The translations under genes were made by a program, and so were the position numbers. From the NCBI GenBank assembly GCA_021234155.1, contig JAJEKV010000064.1, forward strand, positions 1,676,001 to 1,740,000: DNA of 64,000 nucleotides. The letters are read 5' to 3'. A model generated the notes under the pieces. It did not search any database. It worked only from the letters and a program-made list of their open reading frames with translations, and was not told where the DNA came from. Origin of the DNA: Isoetes taiwanensis. Taxonomy: Eukaryota; Streptophyta; Lycopodiopsida; Isoetales; Isoetaceae. Positions 36,061 to 46,424 of this stretch are shown one piece after another; within the stretch, counting starts at the first letter, position 1, and the number at the start of each line of letters is the position of its first letter.

Positions 36061-36635
36061 AGATTGAAGATTTCTTTTCTGTCATCGAAAATCTAACTAA
36101 TATTTTATGTTCTTTGTTAGGTATTTGGTTCTGGCCGGTGGATTACTTGTGGCAGTGAGGTATTACTGGTTCTGCAGTGAGGTATTACTTGCAGTGAGGT
36201 ATTACTTGGCAAATCGTATTACTTGTGGATTACTTGTGGCGTTGAGGTATTACTTGCAAAGAGGTATTATCGGTTCTCGCCGAAAATTCCTTGTGGGCGT
36301 AATTTTTTTTCCTGGTAATCTTCTTTTAGGTAATATTATCTGTGATATATTTAGTATTTTCTGGTTTGCATGTCTTTATACTTGTGTCTTTGTTGCAGAT
36401 CTCGACTAAGGAGTACAGTGTGGTTGTTTGACAGCAAGGATATCAACATTGTGTGTTCTTACGGTAAGAAAAAGCTCCTGTTTTTTATTTATTTCTTTCT
36501 ATTACATGCTTACATGCTTCTGTTTTTTATTTGCAGGTTATTTGTACTGCAAAGAACAGGTTTATAGACTGAGTTAATGCAATGTCTATGGTGGAAGGAT
36601 TATTTTTAATATGGTTGTCTGTCATAATAGCAAGC

Positions 36636-38801
36636 ATGGGTGACTCTTCTCAGCCAACATTCAATCTGTTACCTGGAGATAGTTGTGTAATGCCAACAAG
36701 TCCTGTTACCTTGGAAGAAACCCAAAATATCTTGGCAGAGTTTGGCGATAGTAGTGATGAAGATGAATATGATCCTAAAGATAATTGGCTTCCTCTTGAC
36801 GAGGACCTGCTGTCTGAAGCTTTGAGTGGCGGTCCAGATCGATCAAGGACTGTTAATAGCTGGGCGAGAAGAAGGTTCGACGAGTGGAGAAAAGATTTTG
36901 GTATGGATGTGTCTATTCCAATTGAGAAGCTGAATCTGGTCGAGCTTAACAAGATGACAACATGATTTATTCTTCAGGTAATTTAGCTTTTTTTTTCTAT
37001 TTTTTATGTTTTATATTTAGTTGTTTCTTATACTTATCTTTTTTTATTAGGCTAAGAAGAAGAATGGAAAGGTCTACCCGCCTGGAACGTAAGTTTATTT
37101 TTGTTATTTCTGTTTTATTATTTTCTATTCTATTATTTTCTGTTCTATTATTCTGCATTTTAACCATGTATTTTTTGTTTTGTATTGCAGTCTTAACTCT
37201 CTATTGAGAGGCATCGGAAGGATTGTGCGCAGGGAACAGCAAAGGGTTCAAGGAGAAACAGGTGTTCGTCTACCTGCATTTAATATTTTGTATGATCCGA
37301 TCTTTACGCAGACAAAAGAGGCATTCATCTGCATGGTTAAGAAGCTGAGACAAGATGGAAATTATGAGAAGCCGAAGAAGAAAGCTCCTCCCATTACTTT
37401 TGCTATGGAAAAGGACATATTGGATGATATAGATCATCAAAACACGCATCCCACAGGTTGTATCAAAAGGTTGTTTTATTATATGGTGACACGTTTTGGC
37501 ATTAGAGGAAGCAAGGAGTTGTGGAGGGTCAAAGATTGTGATATGACTCTTGAGGTTAATGAGGGTGGGGAGTTAGTAAAATATGGAGAACGGCTGAGTA
37601 AGAACCATAATCCGAGTGCCACAAAATTTGAAGATCATCACTTCCGTAAACCTGTTTGGACATATGAGCATGATTTCGTATTGACTTATAAGCAGTATGT
37701 TCGACATTTGCCTGCCAAAGAAAATGATTCGCAGCCACGTCCTTTTTTTCTGCAGCCTATTCCTAGGTACAAAAAGAATGTAAGTTTCTTTCTTTATTTT
37801 ATTTTGTTAATTTTCTGTTTTTTCTTTGTAGTGTTAAGCTTGTTTTGTGTTAACATTTTAGGTATGGTATGCTGTAACACCTATTGGTATCAATTCAATT
37901 ACGAAGTGGCTTAATACGATGGCTGCGACAGTTCATCCCGATACTGAAATCTACAATAAGTCTGGCAGGGTTTCATTAGTCTCACGTCTTTCAGCTGCTA
38001 GTGTTCCTTCTGACGTAGGCATGGCGATTACTGGTCATAGAAGCACTCCAGGTTATGAAAGGTAATTACTATCCTATTCGTTATGTCTATTTTATTTGTG
38101 TTGTTATATTAACATATATTTGCAGGTATGATCGAACTGGGGAGTCAAAAATTAATGCGTGTATGAATATAATTAGTCAACTTGTGAATTCTGACGGGCA
38201 TATGCGAGCGTACAAGGATGTTCTTGCGGGTAAGATTCTTTTGAACTTTCTTTTTATTATTTTTATTATTTGCTTTATTATATTTTCTAAGTTTCTGTTA
38301 TATATAGATGAAGTCACGAAACAGAATGCTGTTGCAACTTCAGTTGAGCCACTCAGGAAGCCTCTTGCTGAGTTGAATGGAAATGTGACAGGATCGTCAG
38401 TTCTGCGTGCTGTTAGTGCATCTGATCAGGGAAAGTTAGAGAATTCAGGAGCTGCCGTTAGTGGATGTGATCAGAAACAGTTAGATAATGTTAGTTCTGC
38501 AGTAGTTCAGGTTGGTCCTGGTGAACTTTCAGAGAGTGGAGCAGGTGGTAAATTCAGAGTCTCAAATGCTGCAATTGTTAGACCCTCTATCGAGATCGAT
38601 GACGATATCTATGATGCTTCGTTCTATGATGAACTTAGCAAGATGTATCCGGAGAGTGCCAAGGCGATAGGGAAGTACACAGGGGCAGTCATAAATACAC
38701 AAGGCACATTTAACAATTGCAATTTCAACTTTTCTGGTGGTGTCGACACGAATCAGGTTCTTGGTGTTCTCTCTGCTGCATTGAAGAAGAATCAGGGATA
38801 A
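36636..38801 (+). CDS. Crypton-like tyrosine recombinase (DUF3504-type), one in-frame stop
   Basis: Coding exons: 36636-36977, 37051-37088, 37191-37779, 37862-38061, 38126-38229, 38308-38801. All five introns are short, T-rich, GT-AG, and phases fit, giving 589 codons. Domains: acidic N-terminus (about 35-65), a W..RRFDEW helix, a SAM-like DNA-binding part including YPPGTLNSLLRGI, then the catalytic domain. Recombinase residues: Arg232 in FGIRGSKEL, Lys264 in SKNHN, Arg359 in GRVSLVSRL, His382 in TGHRS and probable nucleophile Tyr391 in YERYDR. The FGxRG..E, Y.E..SKN and GHRS motifs match KIAA1958/ZMYM-type DUF3504 and Crypton proteins. The C-terminus ends NCNFNFSGG plus a helix. One TGA (36963-36965) lies where family members have Trp. 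Start could be the ATG at 36582. Apart from the stop it looks young and intact. Confidence 0.8.
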
Positions 38802-39059
38802 ACTTTTTTACATGACTGTAATTTTGAATTTTGGCAGTGCAATGAAACTGCAATGAAACTGTGATTTTGGATAAGAAACTTCTACATGAAACTTTTGATA
38901 AGAAACTTTTGATAAGAAACTTTCTACATGAAACTTTTGGAATTCTGATTGTAATTCTGATTGTAATTTTGTGTTAATGTTTTACTGTTTAACAAATAGT
39001 GGTCCTAAAATTATATAGTGGAGCTCAAATTATGGTTTTGAAAATAGATAGAAAATCAC

Positions 39060-39090
39060 AGTAATCCCACCCTGTAGTGGATTACGTTCG
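39060..39090. other. Right candidate recombination site
   Basis: Arms GTAATCC (39061-39067) and GGATTAC (39079-39085) flank an 11-base spacer. The 12 bases GGATTACGTTCG are identical to the left site. This repeats the left-end architecture after the recombinase gene. Confidence 0.55.
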
Positions 39091-41110
39091 CTATAGACTA
39101 TTTCCAGGTTTTTTTGCAATGGTTTGAAATTGATTTTTTAATGGTTTGGAATGGCCCTTCTTGTAATGGTTTGATATGATTTGTTTTCCCTTTTTTTGGA
39201 AATTAGGTTTCTTTCCTTTTTTGTCGCGGGCCTCAGGGCTACGATTCATGCATCTGCCATCCTGGAGCAGAGTTGCCGGAATTGGTTGTTTTTGTGCAGG
39301 GCGTGGAGATGACGTTTGCTATCTACTGCATCTAGGTTTGCCATCTGCTGCATCTACTGCGGGATTCGCCATTATGTGGGTCGGATTTTGCCCTGGGTAT
39401 AGCATGGCTCCTGGATCTGGCTACGACCGGCATAGAATAGAGAGCCCATGCCTAGGTAGATTACTGGTAAGGCGTTTACCAGGGTTCGACCCCCCGGCCA
39501 GTGGACCCTCTATGTAGCCATGGCCATGTTCTTCAAACGATTTTCCTTCAAACGATCTTCCTTCCATCAACAGGCCATTTTCCTTGCTTGGTCCAAATTT
39601 TTATTCCGGATTTCTTTCAGGATTTTTATGTGTTATTTACGTTCTTATTTGAGGCCGAATCAGCCGTCTCTGTGCCTTCTTTGTTTGCCGGCCTCTGTGT
39701 GATGTGCCACAATGGGTTCACTGTAGATTATGTTATCCACGTCATCCAATGGTTTTAATTGTATGCAATTTATTTCATCCAATGGTTAACTTTAAAAAAC
39801 AAGAAAAATGTTGCATTTAGATGCTATGGTTGCACTTAGCTCTTTAGAAACATACTACATGAGGATAAACATCAATTCAATTCTATCTGATCTAATTTAT
39901 TGTGAGACACATGGTAAATTTGTGGGTTCAACTCCCACATATTCACTTTTTGGGTTGCCCCTAGGGGGGCAAACCCTCGTTTATGTGGGTATGTGGGCAT
40001 ATTCAAGTATATCTTTGGCATATACCGATATATCTTGATGATCACTTGCTAAAATCTGGGTCACTGCCAGAAATGCTCGGTCATCCCTCCCTTCCGCGCC
40101 TTCCGTCAGGGTTCTGGCGAGTTGAGCACCGCGCCTCTGTTCTCACGCCGGAGCGGAGCTTGGCTGACAGATTCGGCCATGCTTTGGAGCTTCGCCTTTG
40201 TGCATTTCGTGGGGTACCTGGATGGTCCAAAAAGTGCCTTCTTTCGTGTTTATTTTGACAATGGATCTGTTTTTGTCTCATTGCGTAAGTTGCGCTTGGC
40301 CAAGGCATCTTAAGGTTGTTCTCATGATGTCAAGCGGGGCCAAGATCATATGCCTTTGTTTTTCTTACACTCTTATATGGCGGAGGTGTGGTTATGGCAA
40401 ATGAAAGTGCGTAAGCTCAACAGAGTTACTGTTGGACAATATTTCAATCATCCTGTTGCAACACATAAACAGACATTAGGGCTTCAAGCATCCCGTAGCT
40501 TCTAGCATGAGGGCACCGAGAGGTTCTAAATTTTCAATTAACAAGACGGGCATCTTCCCGCACACGGATGGAGTACAAATTTCGCAACCATCACTTGGAA
40601 AAATTTTCTCACCTATGCAACAAGCTTATATCCGGTTTTATATGATTGTTTGGTGCGGTTTTATCACCAAGCACAAGCCTTTAGCATTCTCATGGTTTAT
40701 AAGCCGGGCACCGTGGTCATACAAGATTTCCTTTGAGCCATTGTGCTAGCAATGGGTCCGACTTTAAGTCTTCTAAACTTGCTTCAAATTATTGTAAAAC
40801 AACCTTAAGCGGTAATCCATCCTCTATCTCTCTTACGCTCCTTTTCTATCCGCCCATGAAAAGCGAGCAGTATATCGCCCCATTCAAGACAGTGCCCACC
40901 ATCTCCTGGATTGAGACAGTCGATGGATTGGGGAGCCACGTCAGATAGGGTTTGTCGCCGCCGCAGAGATGTTGAGGATGAGTGTCACACTTTCCGTGAG
41001 TCCGCCCAAAGATATGATCGATTCGGACACGCTATGCTCGCCTGATTAGATCCGATGAGCCGCTATACATGATAATCGGGCACGACTTCGGTGGCGCTCA
41101 CACGGATCAT
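39091..41110. other. Spacer, possibly old LINE sequence
   Basis: Several short ORFs but no recognised domain. 40080-40310 and 41000-41110 are GC-richer than the surroundings and might be decayed LINE body belonging to the 3' end at 41120-41404. A T-arm-like GTGGGTTCAACTCCCAC occurs at about 39922-39938. Confidence 0.35.
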
Positions 41111-41119
41111 ACATTCAGA

Positions 41120-41404
41120 AGTAATCGGACTTGAGGGCTCGATATGCCCCCCCACCAACCATTTAATTGATGTCGCCAGCCTTATTGTTGCCACGGTTTT
41201 TCCTTCAAAACCCTTCGGGCGGGGTTTTAATCCGGCAAGAATGTGATCGCTGCGCTTTTTGTATTGGGTCCCATAGGCCGATTGGTCTCCGTGGACGATA
41301 AAAACAATTCTATTCTATTCTATTCTATTCTATTCTATTCTATTCTATTCTATTCTATTCTATTCTATTCTATTCTATTCTATTCTATTCTATTCTATTC
41401 TATA
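41120..41404 (+). mobile_element. LINE 3' end with (ATTCT)n tail
   Basis: The segment ends with hairpin AGGCC-GATT-GGTCT (41275-41288), CGTGGAC, ATAAAAAC and then a pure pentanucleotide array ATTCT from about 41308 to 41404 (some 19 units). The same hairpin-GTGGAC-ATAAA layout terminates the LINE copies at 22964 and 30073. Confidence 0.8.
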
Positions 41405-44400
41405 ATCTATGACTAAACGTCTTTGCAGGTTTTCTTTGGGTTTGCTGCACAATATGGTATAATGCCAAAGAAGGGGGCTCTCTAGTCATCAAATCCAGAT
41501 CTGCTGGTCTCATTTTAATGGCATGTTGTCCTCGAGGTACCGCATCCAATGTTGTAAGCACCCCATACGCCCCGATTTTTCTCAAGGTGCTTTCCATGTT
41601 TTTCATTTTTCAGAAAGCTTCTCATGATAATTATTTCCGTGGGCTTTGAAGTTTGCTAATGCTTGCCAAGCAAGATTTGAATACCAAGATTAGCAGCCAA
41701 TATAGGGATAGTCTGATATTTGCCCTGATGGGGCTTTTTTTTTTTCAAATTACATTTGCAAGCAACCCTCTATTGAGGTCCGTAAACACCGCCAATTCCA
41801 GCCATGCATGATGCGGTAATCATTTATTGTAATCGAATTGCTATGCCTTTTTTCTGTGGTATGGACCTTGCAGCAGCATATAGGCAAGCTTTCACATAGC
41901 ATGTAATGTCCTTTCACTTCTTAAGAACAGAGCTAGACATCATGAGATCAAGCTCCAAGTTTGCCTTTTCTTTCTCTTCGATTGGTATGAAGAACATTTC
42001 CTTTGGTCTATACTAGAGGGAACTTTTGTTGTTTCAGGTTCCATACAGTAATGGCAACCCAAATGATTCAAATACAAGGGCTAGCACAAACCAGGCACAG
42101 GAAAAGTTTAGAACCAACTCCGTTTACATCCGCTTTGACTTTAAGTTCTCAATGGTAATGGATCGATCTTTAACTCAAGTGGTAAGGATCTTTGTTGGTT
42201 AAATTTTATTTGGATTCTGAGTATGTTTCCAATGCAGGGCCTAAATAGGTTGCCGATGCACTGATTAGGTAGTAGAGTACATATGGAGCTTTGGAACCAG
42301 TAATATTTTGGGTTTGCGAAGGCTAAACAGCTCTGAAATAGCTCATTTATTCATTTAATCCGAAAGAAAGTAGGGCTATGCCGGTTTTGGCCCAGTGAAC
42401 GCTCATGTGGCTCGGATAATGTATTCCAAGCTTGCAAGAAGTGTAAGTATGTCTTTCTATATGCTTTTCTTTGGTGATCTTCTTGCTGAATGTGCAGATC
42501 TTTGATGGAAATGAATGCATTAACTTGAATATGAGTAAGGTGCGGTTTTTTTGTCGGCCCAATTGTTATCTCAGGCGCATGTCGCTTCCTAGATTTTGTA
42601 TGCTTTGCAAGCATGTGGCTGCATTACATAGCATGTTGGAGTATTGTAAATTTATTCGTTGTGCCAGTTGTAGATTTCCAGACAAGTCTGGAAAATTGTT
42701 ATATTTGTTGATCCGGTTTTGTTTTCTAGAATTTTTTTGGGCATCTATAGCTCTCTTCGAAGCACATGGCAAAGTCGGTGCCTTGGATATCTCCTCTATT
42801 TATAGTCTGATGCTATTTGAGAACTATTTATAGTTTGTTGCTATTTAAGAACCTTATATTTTGACAAGGAGTGAAATACATGGTATTGATTTGCATTGTG
42901 AAATACCAGATTGAAATGGTATGGTGGAACGAATTTTCATGTCGGTTTATTCTTATTTCAATGTTTCTTTTTATTTCAGGTCTTAATATATGTTTTTTGG
43001 AGGATTTGGAGCATCGGCGTACTACTATTCGTTCTGATATAAGGTTGTAGAAAATTGCATCGTTATTGCAGCTTGGAGCTGCTCCTAGGAACCTCACGTA
43101 GCTACAAAGCCATCTAGCTATTCTTCTGCTAATTCAGACTTCTAATTCAAACGATTGTACTCTCAGTTTCTAACGGAATTCTCTGCGTTATCTGAAGTGC
43201 AATGGAAGAACATGATGTCTCAATTTCATCTTATTTGTTGCAAGAATCCAGTTTCCTTCGGTAATTTCTAGCTGTTGTCCCTGTCTAGTTCATGGTTGGC
43301 AACCAAAATGTACGCTCCAATTTGACCAATTGTTTCTATTTTCTATATTTGTAGGAAGGCCCACGCAATATGCACGGCATTGTTATTTGGACGTTAAAAT
43401 TGCCAAGGGTTGTGATTTTGCAGAACAAGTGATGATGAACATACGGAATTAAATGCACGGTCCAAATTCCTAACTTCATTTCTTTTGTAACACCTTCATA
43501 CTTTTACTTGGACTGTGTCTGAATATTCATGCCATCTCATTGCAGATTGAAATGTTAAAAGGGGGTCCTAGTAGTTGCTATTATCTACGCTATTATCTAC
43601 GTAATTACCAGGCCAACGTACATTTGGGGTATTGACAAAGTTGGGGGGTGGCTAAAGCTAGACCTTGGGGCAAAGGACAAATGTGCGTGATTCGTAGAAT
43701 TTTGGCTTGGCTGGGAACAAAACATAGGCCTAATTTGGAAGCATTTCAAGGGTTTGGCTCCCTTTTTGGGTCTCTTTCAATTTCTCAAGACCATGAAAAT
43801 TGTGAAGATGAGAATCGGCAAGAACAACAGACGGGTCCAGAGCAAGCATCAAAATACAGCGGTGCTAAAGCTTGACCTTGGGGCAGTGAGAAACGTGTAG
43901 GATTCAGATAATTTTGGCTTGGCTAAGAACAAAACTATGAGGCTTAATTTGGAAGCATTGGCGAAAGGTAGGGCAAGAAAAAGGTTGTCTAGAACTATCT
44001 GATTCTAACATGGTGGAATTTCTAATGAGTGATAAGATGTGAAACAATGCACGCAAAAGGTATATATAATGAATGAATATGATTTGAAAAACAATTATAT
44101 GAAACACTACCCATAAAACGTTCTATTTTACACATGAACACTGCCCTTTTTCCATGAAGACAGACAACCTTAGATACACAAAGGCAACCAGACATACCTT
44201 ATCCATAACAACAATGATGACAACAGCTAGGAAAAGATTTTGGTTATTGAGAGATGAGCGATGCACCACTAGGGCACCAATTCCTAGGATGCCAAATATT
44301 TCTGGACAATAGTATGATTGACACAGATGAACAATCTACTACCAAGTACTTGAAGCATTTGATTATTGCTTCAAGTACTTCAAAGGCAAATTTTAGATAT

Positions 44401-44900
44401 AGTTAATGCCATTTCCACTGCCAGGAAAACAAGAACTACATCGCATGCCACAAAAAGTTTAAACTTCATCTTATGCCAAAAGTTTCAACCGGCTTGGTCG
44501 CTTTTTAACCGCTACCTTTTTTAGCTCCATCCATCCATCCATCCATCCATCCCGAGACCGAGAGTTGATTGGCTTTGAGGTATAGCTTTCCTTGTGGTCT
44601 TACAGATCCTATGCCAGCTATATTATATTTACCCTCATCCATGTGGGTTTGTGGCATATTCCAAGTATATGTCAGTATATGCTCGAAAACATGACTTTGA
44701 AGTGTGATTTAAGCCATTTCACTCTCGGGTCACGGAGGGCAACCCTCCGTGCGCAGCACCTTGTTGTAGTCGCATACTTCCCTAAATCCTCGATCACAAC
44801 ATCACTAGACATATATATAATCAGGTTGTAAAATTGCACTCAACTAAATATCATACACTCAAAATCAGTTTGTAAATTTGCACAGGTTGTCGTACTAGCA
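41405..44900. other. Spacer without recognised gene
   Basis: AT-rich. 43650-43745 and 43862-43958 are an imperfect direct repeat (CTTGGGGCA...ATTTTGGCTTGGCT...AATTTGGAAGCATT). A (TCCA)n run lies at 44528-44552. No gene recognised. Confidence 0.45.
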
Positions 44901-44908
44901 AGTCTAAA

Positions 44909-45413
44909 TGTAACGGGCCCATGGTAGACCGCTCGAGTATTCGAACCGTGAATGTGCCTGTGGGGCGTTCCCGAGACACCGGCATAAATGGGTAGAAGCG
45001 ACTACTCATAAACGTCTAGACGGTTTTGCCCAGTTGGTTAAGGGCATGTCGGTTAGGAACATTACAGTTGGTATCAGAGCAGGTCTCGAGTTTGAGTCTC
45101 CATGGGTGCCTATATGCATGAGTAATTTGCAAAGACTTGGTAACCATTGTGACATGGTATAGCCTTGGATGCTCGTGGACGAGCATAGTTCTAGTGGGAG
45201 AGACTGTAAAGGGCCTTGGATGCTCGAGGACGAGCATAGTTCTAGTGGGAGAGACTGTAAAGGGCCCATGGGAGACTGCTCGAGTATTCGAACCTTGAAT
45301 GTGCCTGTGGGGCGTTTCCGAGACACTGGCATAAATGGGTAGAAGCGACTACTCATAAACGTTTAGACGGTTTTGCCCAGTTGGTTAAGGGCATGTCGGT
45401 TAGGAACGTTACA
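44909..45413 (+). mobile_element. Complete TRIM (terminal-repeat retrotransposon in miniature)
   Basis: Two 158-bp LTRs (44909-45066 and 45256-45413) start TGTAA and end TTACA and differ at about 8 positions. The PBS TGGTATCAGAGC lies at 45069-45080 and the purine-rich AGTGGGAGAGAC lies just before the second LTR. CTAAA flanks both ends (44904-44908, 45414-45418) as a 5-bp target duplication. The 189-bp interior has no coding capacity and contains a 51-bp tandem duplication that repeats the purine tract. It is non-autonomous and needs proteins of another LTR element. Confidence 0.93.
45069..45080 (+). other. TRIM primer binding site
   Basis: TGGTATCAGAGC, complementary to the 3' end of initiator tRNA-Met, starts two bases after the first LTR. 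Confidence 0.85.
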
Positions 45414-46420
45414 CTAAACCAACTATATTATTGTGTTGTAGTGTTACGATCAATCACTATAAATTATCATAATTTAAACACTTTAAATTACCATGTGTAT
45501 ATACTAAGGAAAATAGATGTGATCATCAATCATTATAAATCATCATAATTAGACACTTAAAATTACCATGTATATATACTAAGGAAAATAGATGCATATA
45601 TAGTAAGGAAAATAGATATGATCAATAATCAATCATTCAATTAAACTTGAGATTATACGCATTAATAGACATCATCTTTGATAAAGTTTGCACAATCCTA
45701 TGTGTATTGCTGGAGGGTATTCAGGCATTGGTTGGGCATAAGATTTTTTAGGCAGTATTGTATTTTGAGTCGTATTTTGTATTAACATTTGGGGTGTATT
45801 ACAAATTTTTTAGACCATTATGTCGAGGCATATTATACATGATATTCCATCTTATGGTTTTTGGGCCCTTGAATGCAAGTCAAGATGGGGTCAAATCCAT
45901 CCCATTTGACTCACCCCTTTAATACAAGAACCATCCCATAGTTCAATATTCATGAGTACTGGAATATCCCAGCAGCATAATTCCAGCAGCAGTTACCACA
46001 TAAATCAAATCACCACGAGCCTAGGGAGTCGAACCCCAGCATAATTCCCATGCTCATCCAAGCATAGCACGCATCCCACACAAGGGATGCTTGCTATGCC
46101 CAGGGGCCGAAACCCACTAACGCATCAAACAAGTTAGTGCTACCATGAAACACGAATAAAAAGTGACCTCACAATGATTTCTAAGTAATTTTAGTTCAAT
46201 GCCAATCATTAACAAAGCATTTCCCATAAGCAGCATCACCACAACCATGCATTAACTGAAAATAAACTTTACAATATGTTTGAAGGACACTCAACCAAGC
46301 CAAGGAAGTTGAGCTCCCCAACAGCAACGTGCTCCTGCAAGCACTACAACAGAAATCCACATGAACCTGGATCACAACTTCAAATACGAATAACAAAATA
46401 TAAACTGCAAAACACATAAG
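45414..46420. other. Spacer with imperfect repeats
   Basis: 45440-45620 contains an imperfect direct repeat (AATTACCATGTGTATATACTAAGGAAAATAGATG). 46020-46110 (minus strand) includes GGGGTTCGACTCCC, a tRNA T-arm-like B-box, but no properly spaced A-box. No gene recognised. Confidence 0.4.
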
Positions 46421-46424
46421 AGAA

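Larger units (their letters stand above)
35550..39090 (+). mobile_element. Crypton-like tyrosine recombinase transposon
   Basis: A single spliced gene for a DUF3504/Crypton-type tyrosine recombinase (36636-38801) is enclosed by two copies of GGATTACGTTCG (35569-35580 and 39079-39090). Each copy has an inverted partner GTAATCC 10-11 bases to its left. There are no terminal inverted repeats and no reverse transcriptase, as expected for Cryptons, which recombine through a circular DNA intermediate. Element span about 3.5 kb. From the family, only fungi, oomycetes, animals and some protists are usual hosts to my knowledge. Boundaries are inferred from the direct repeat and not proven. Confidence 0.75.

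Noticed and set aside
35550-39090. DIRS-type retrotransposon
   Set aside because: A tyrosine recombinase is present but there is no reverse transcriptase, RNaseH or methyltransferase.
39440-39500. Possible tRNA or SINE (GGGTTCGACCCCC B-box)
   Set aside because: The only A-box-like string lies about 12 bases from the B-box, far too close for a tRNA or SINE head.
39922-39938. T-arm-like GTGGGTTCAACTCCCAC
   Set aside because: A perfect T-stem and loop, but no D-arm or acceptor stem around it.
41308-41404. CRISPR or satellite array
   Set aside because: It is a simple pentanucleotide run without spacers, attached to a LINE 3' end.
46015-46140. Possible tRNA-derived SINE on the minus strand
   Set aside because: GGTTCGACTCC is a good B-box, but no A-box at correct spacing, no foldable tRNA and no flanking duplication.
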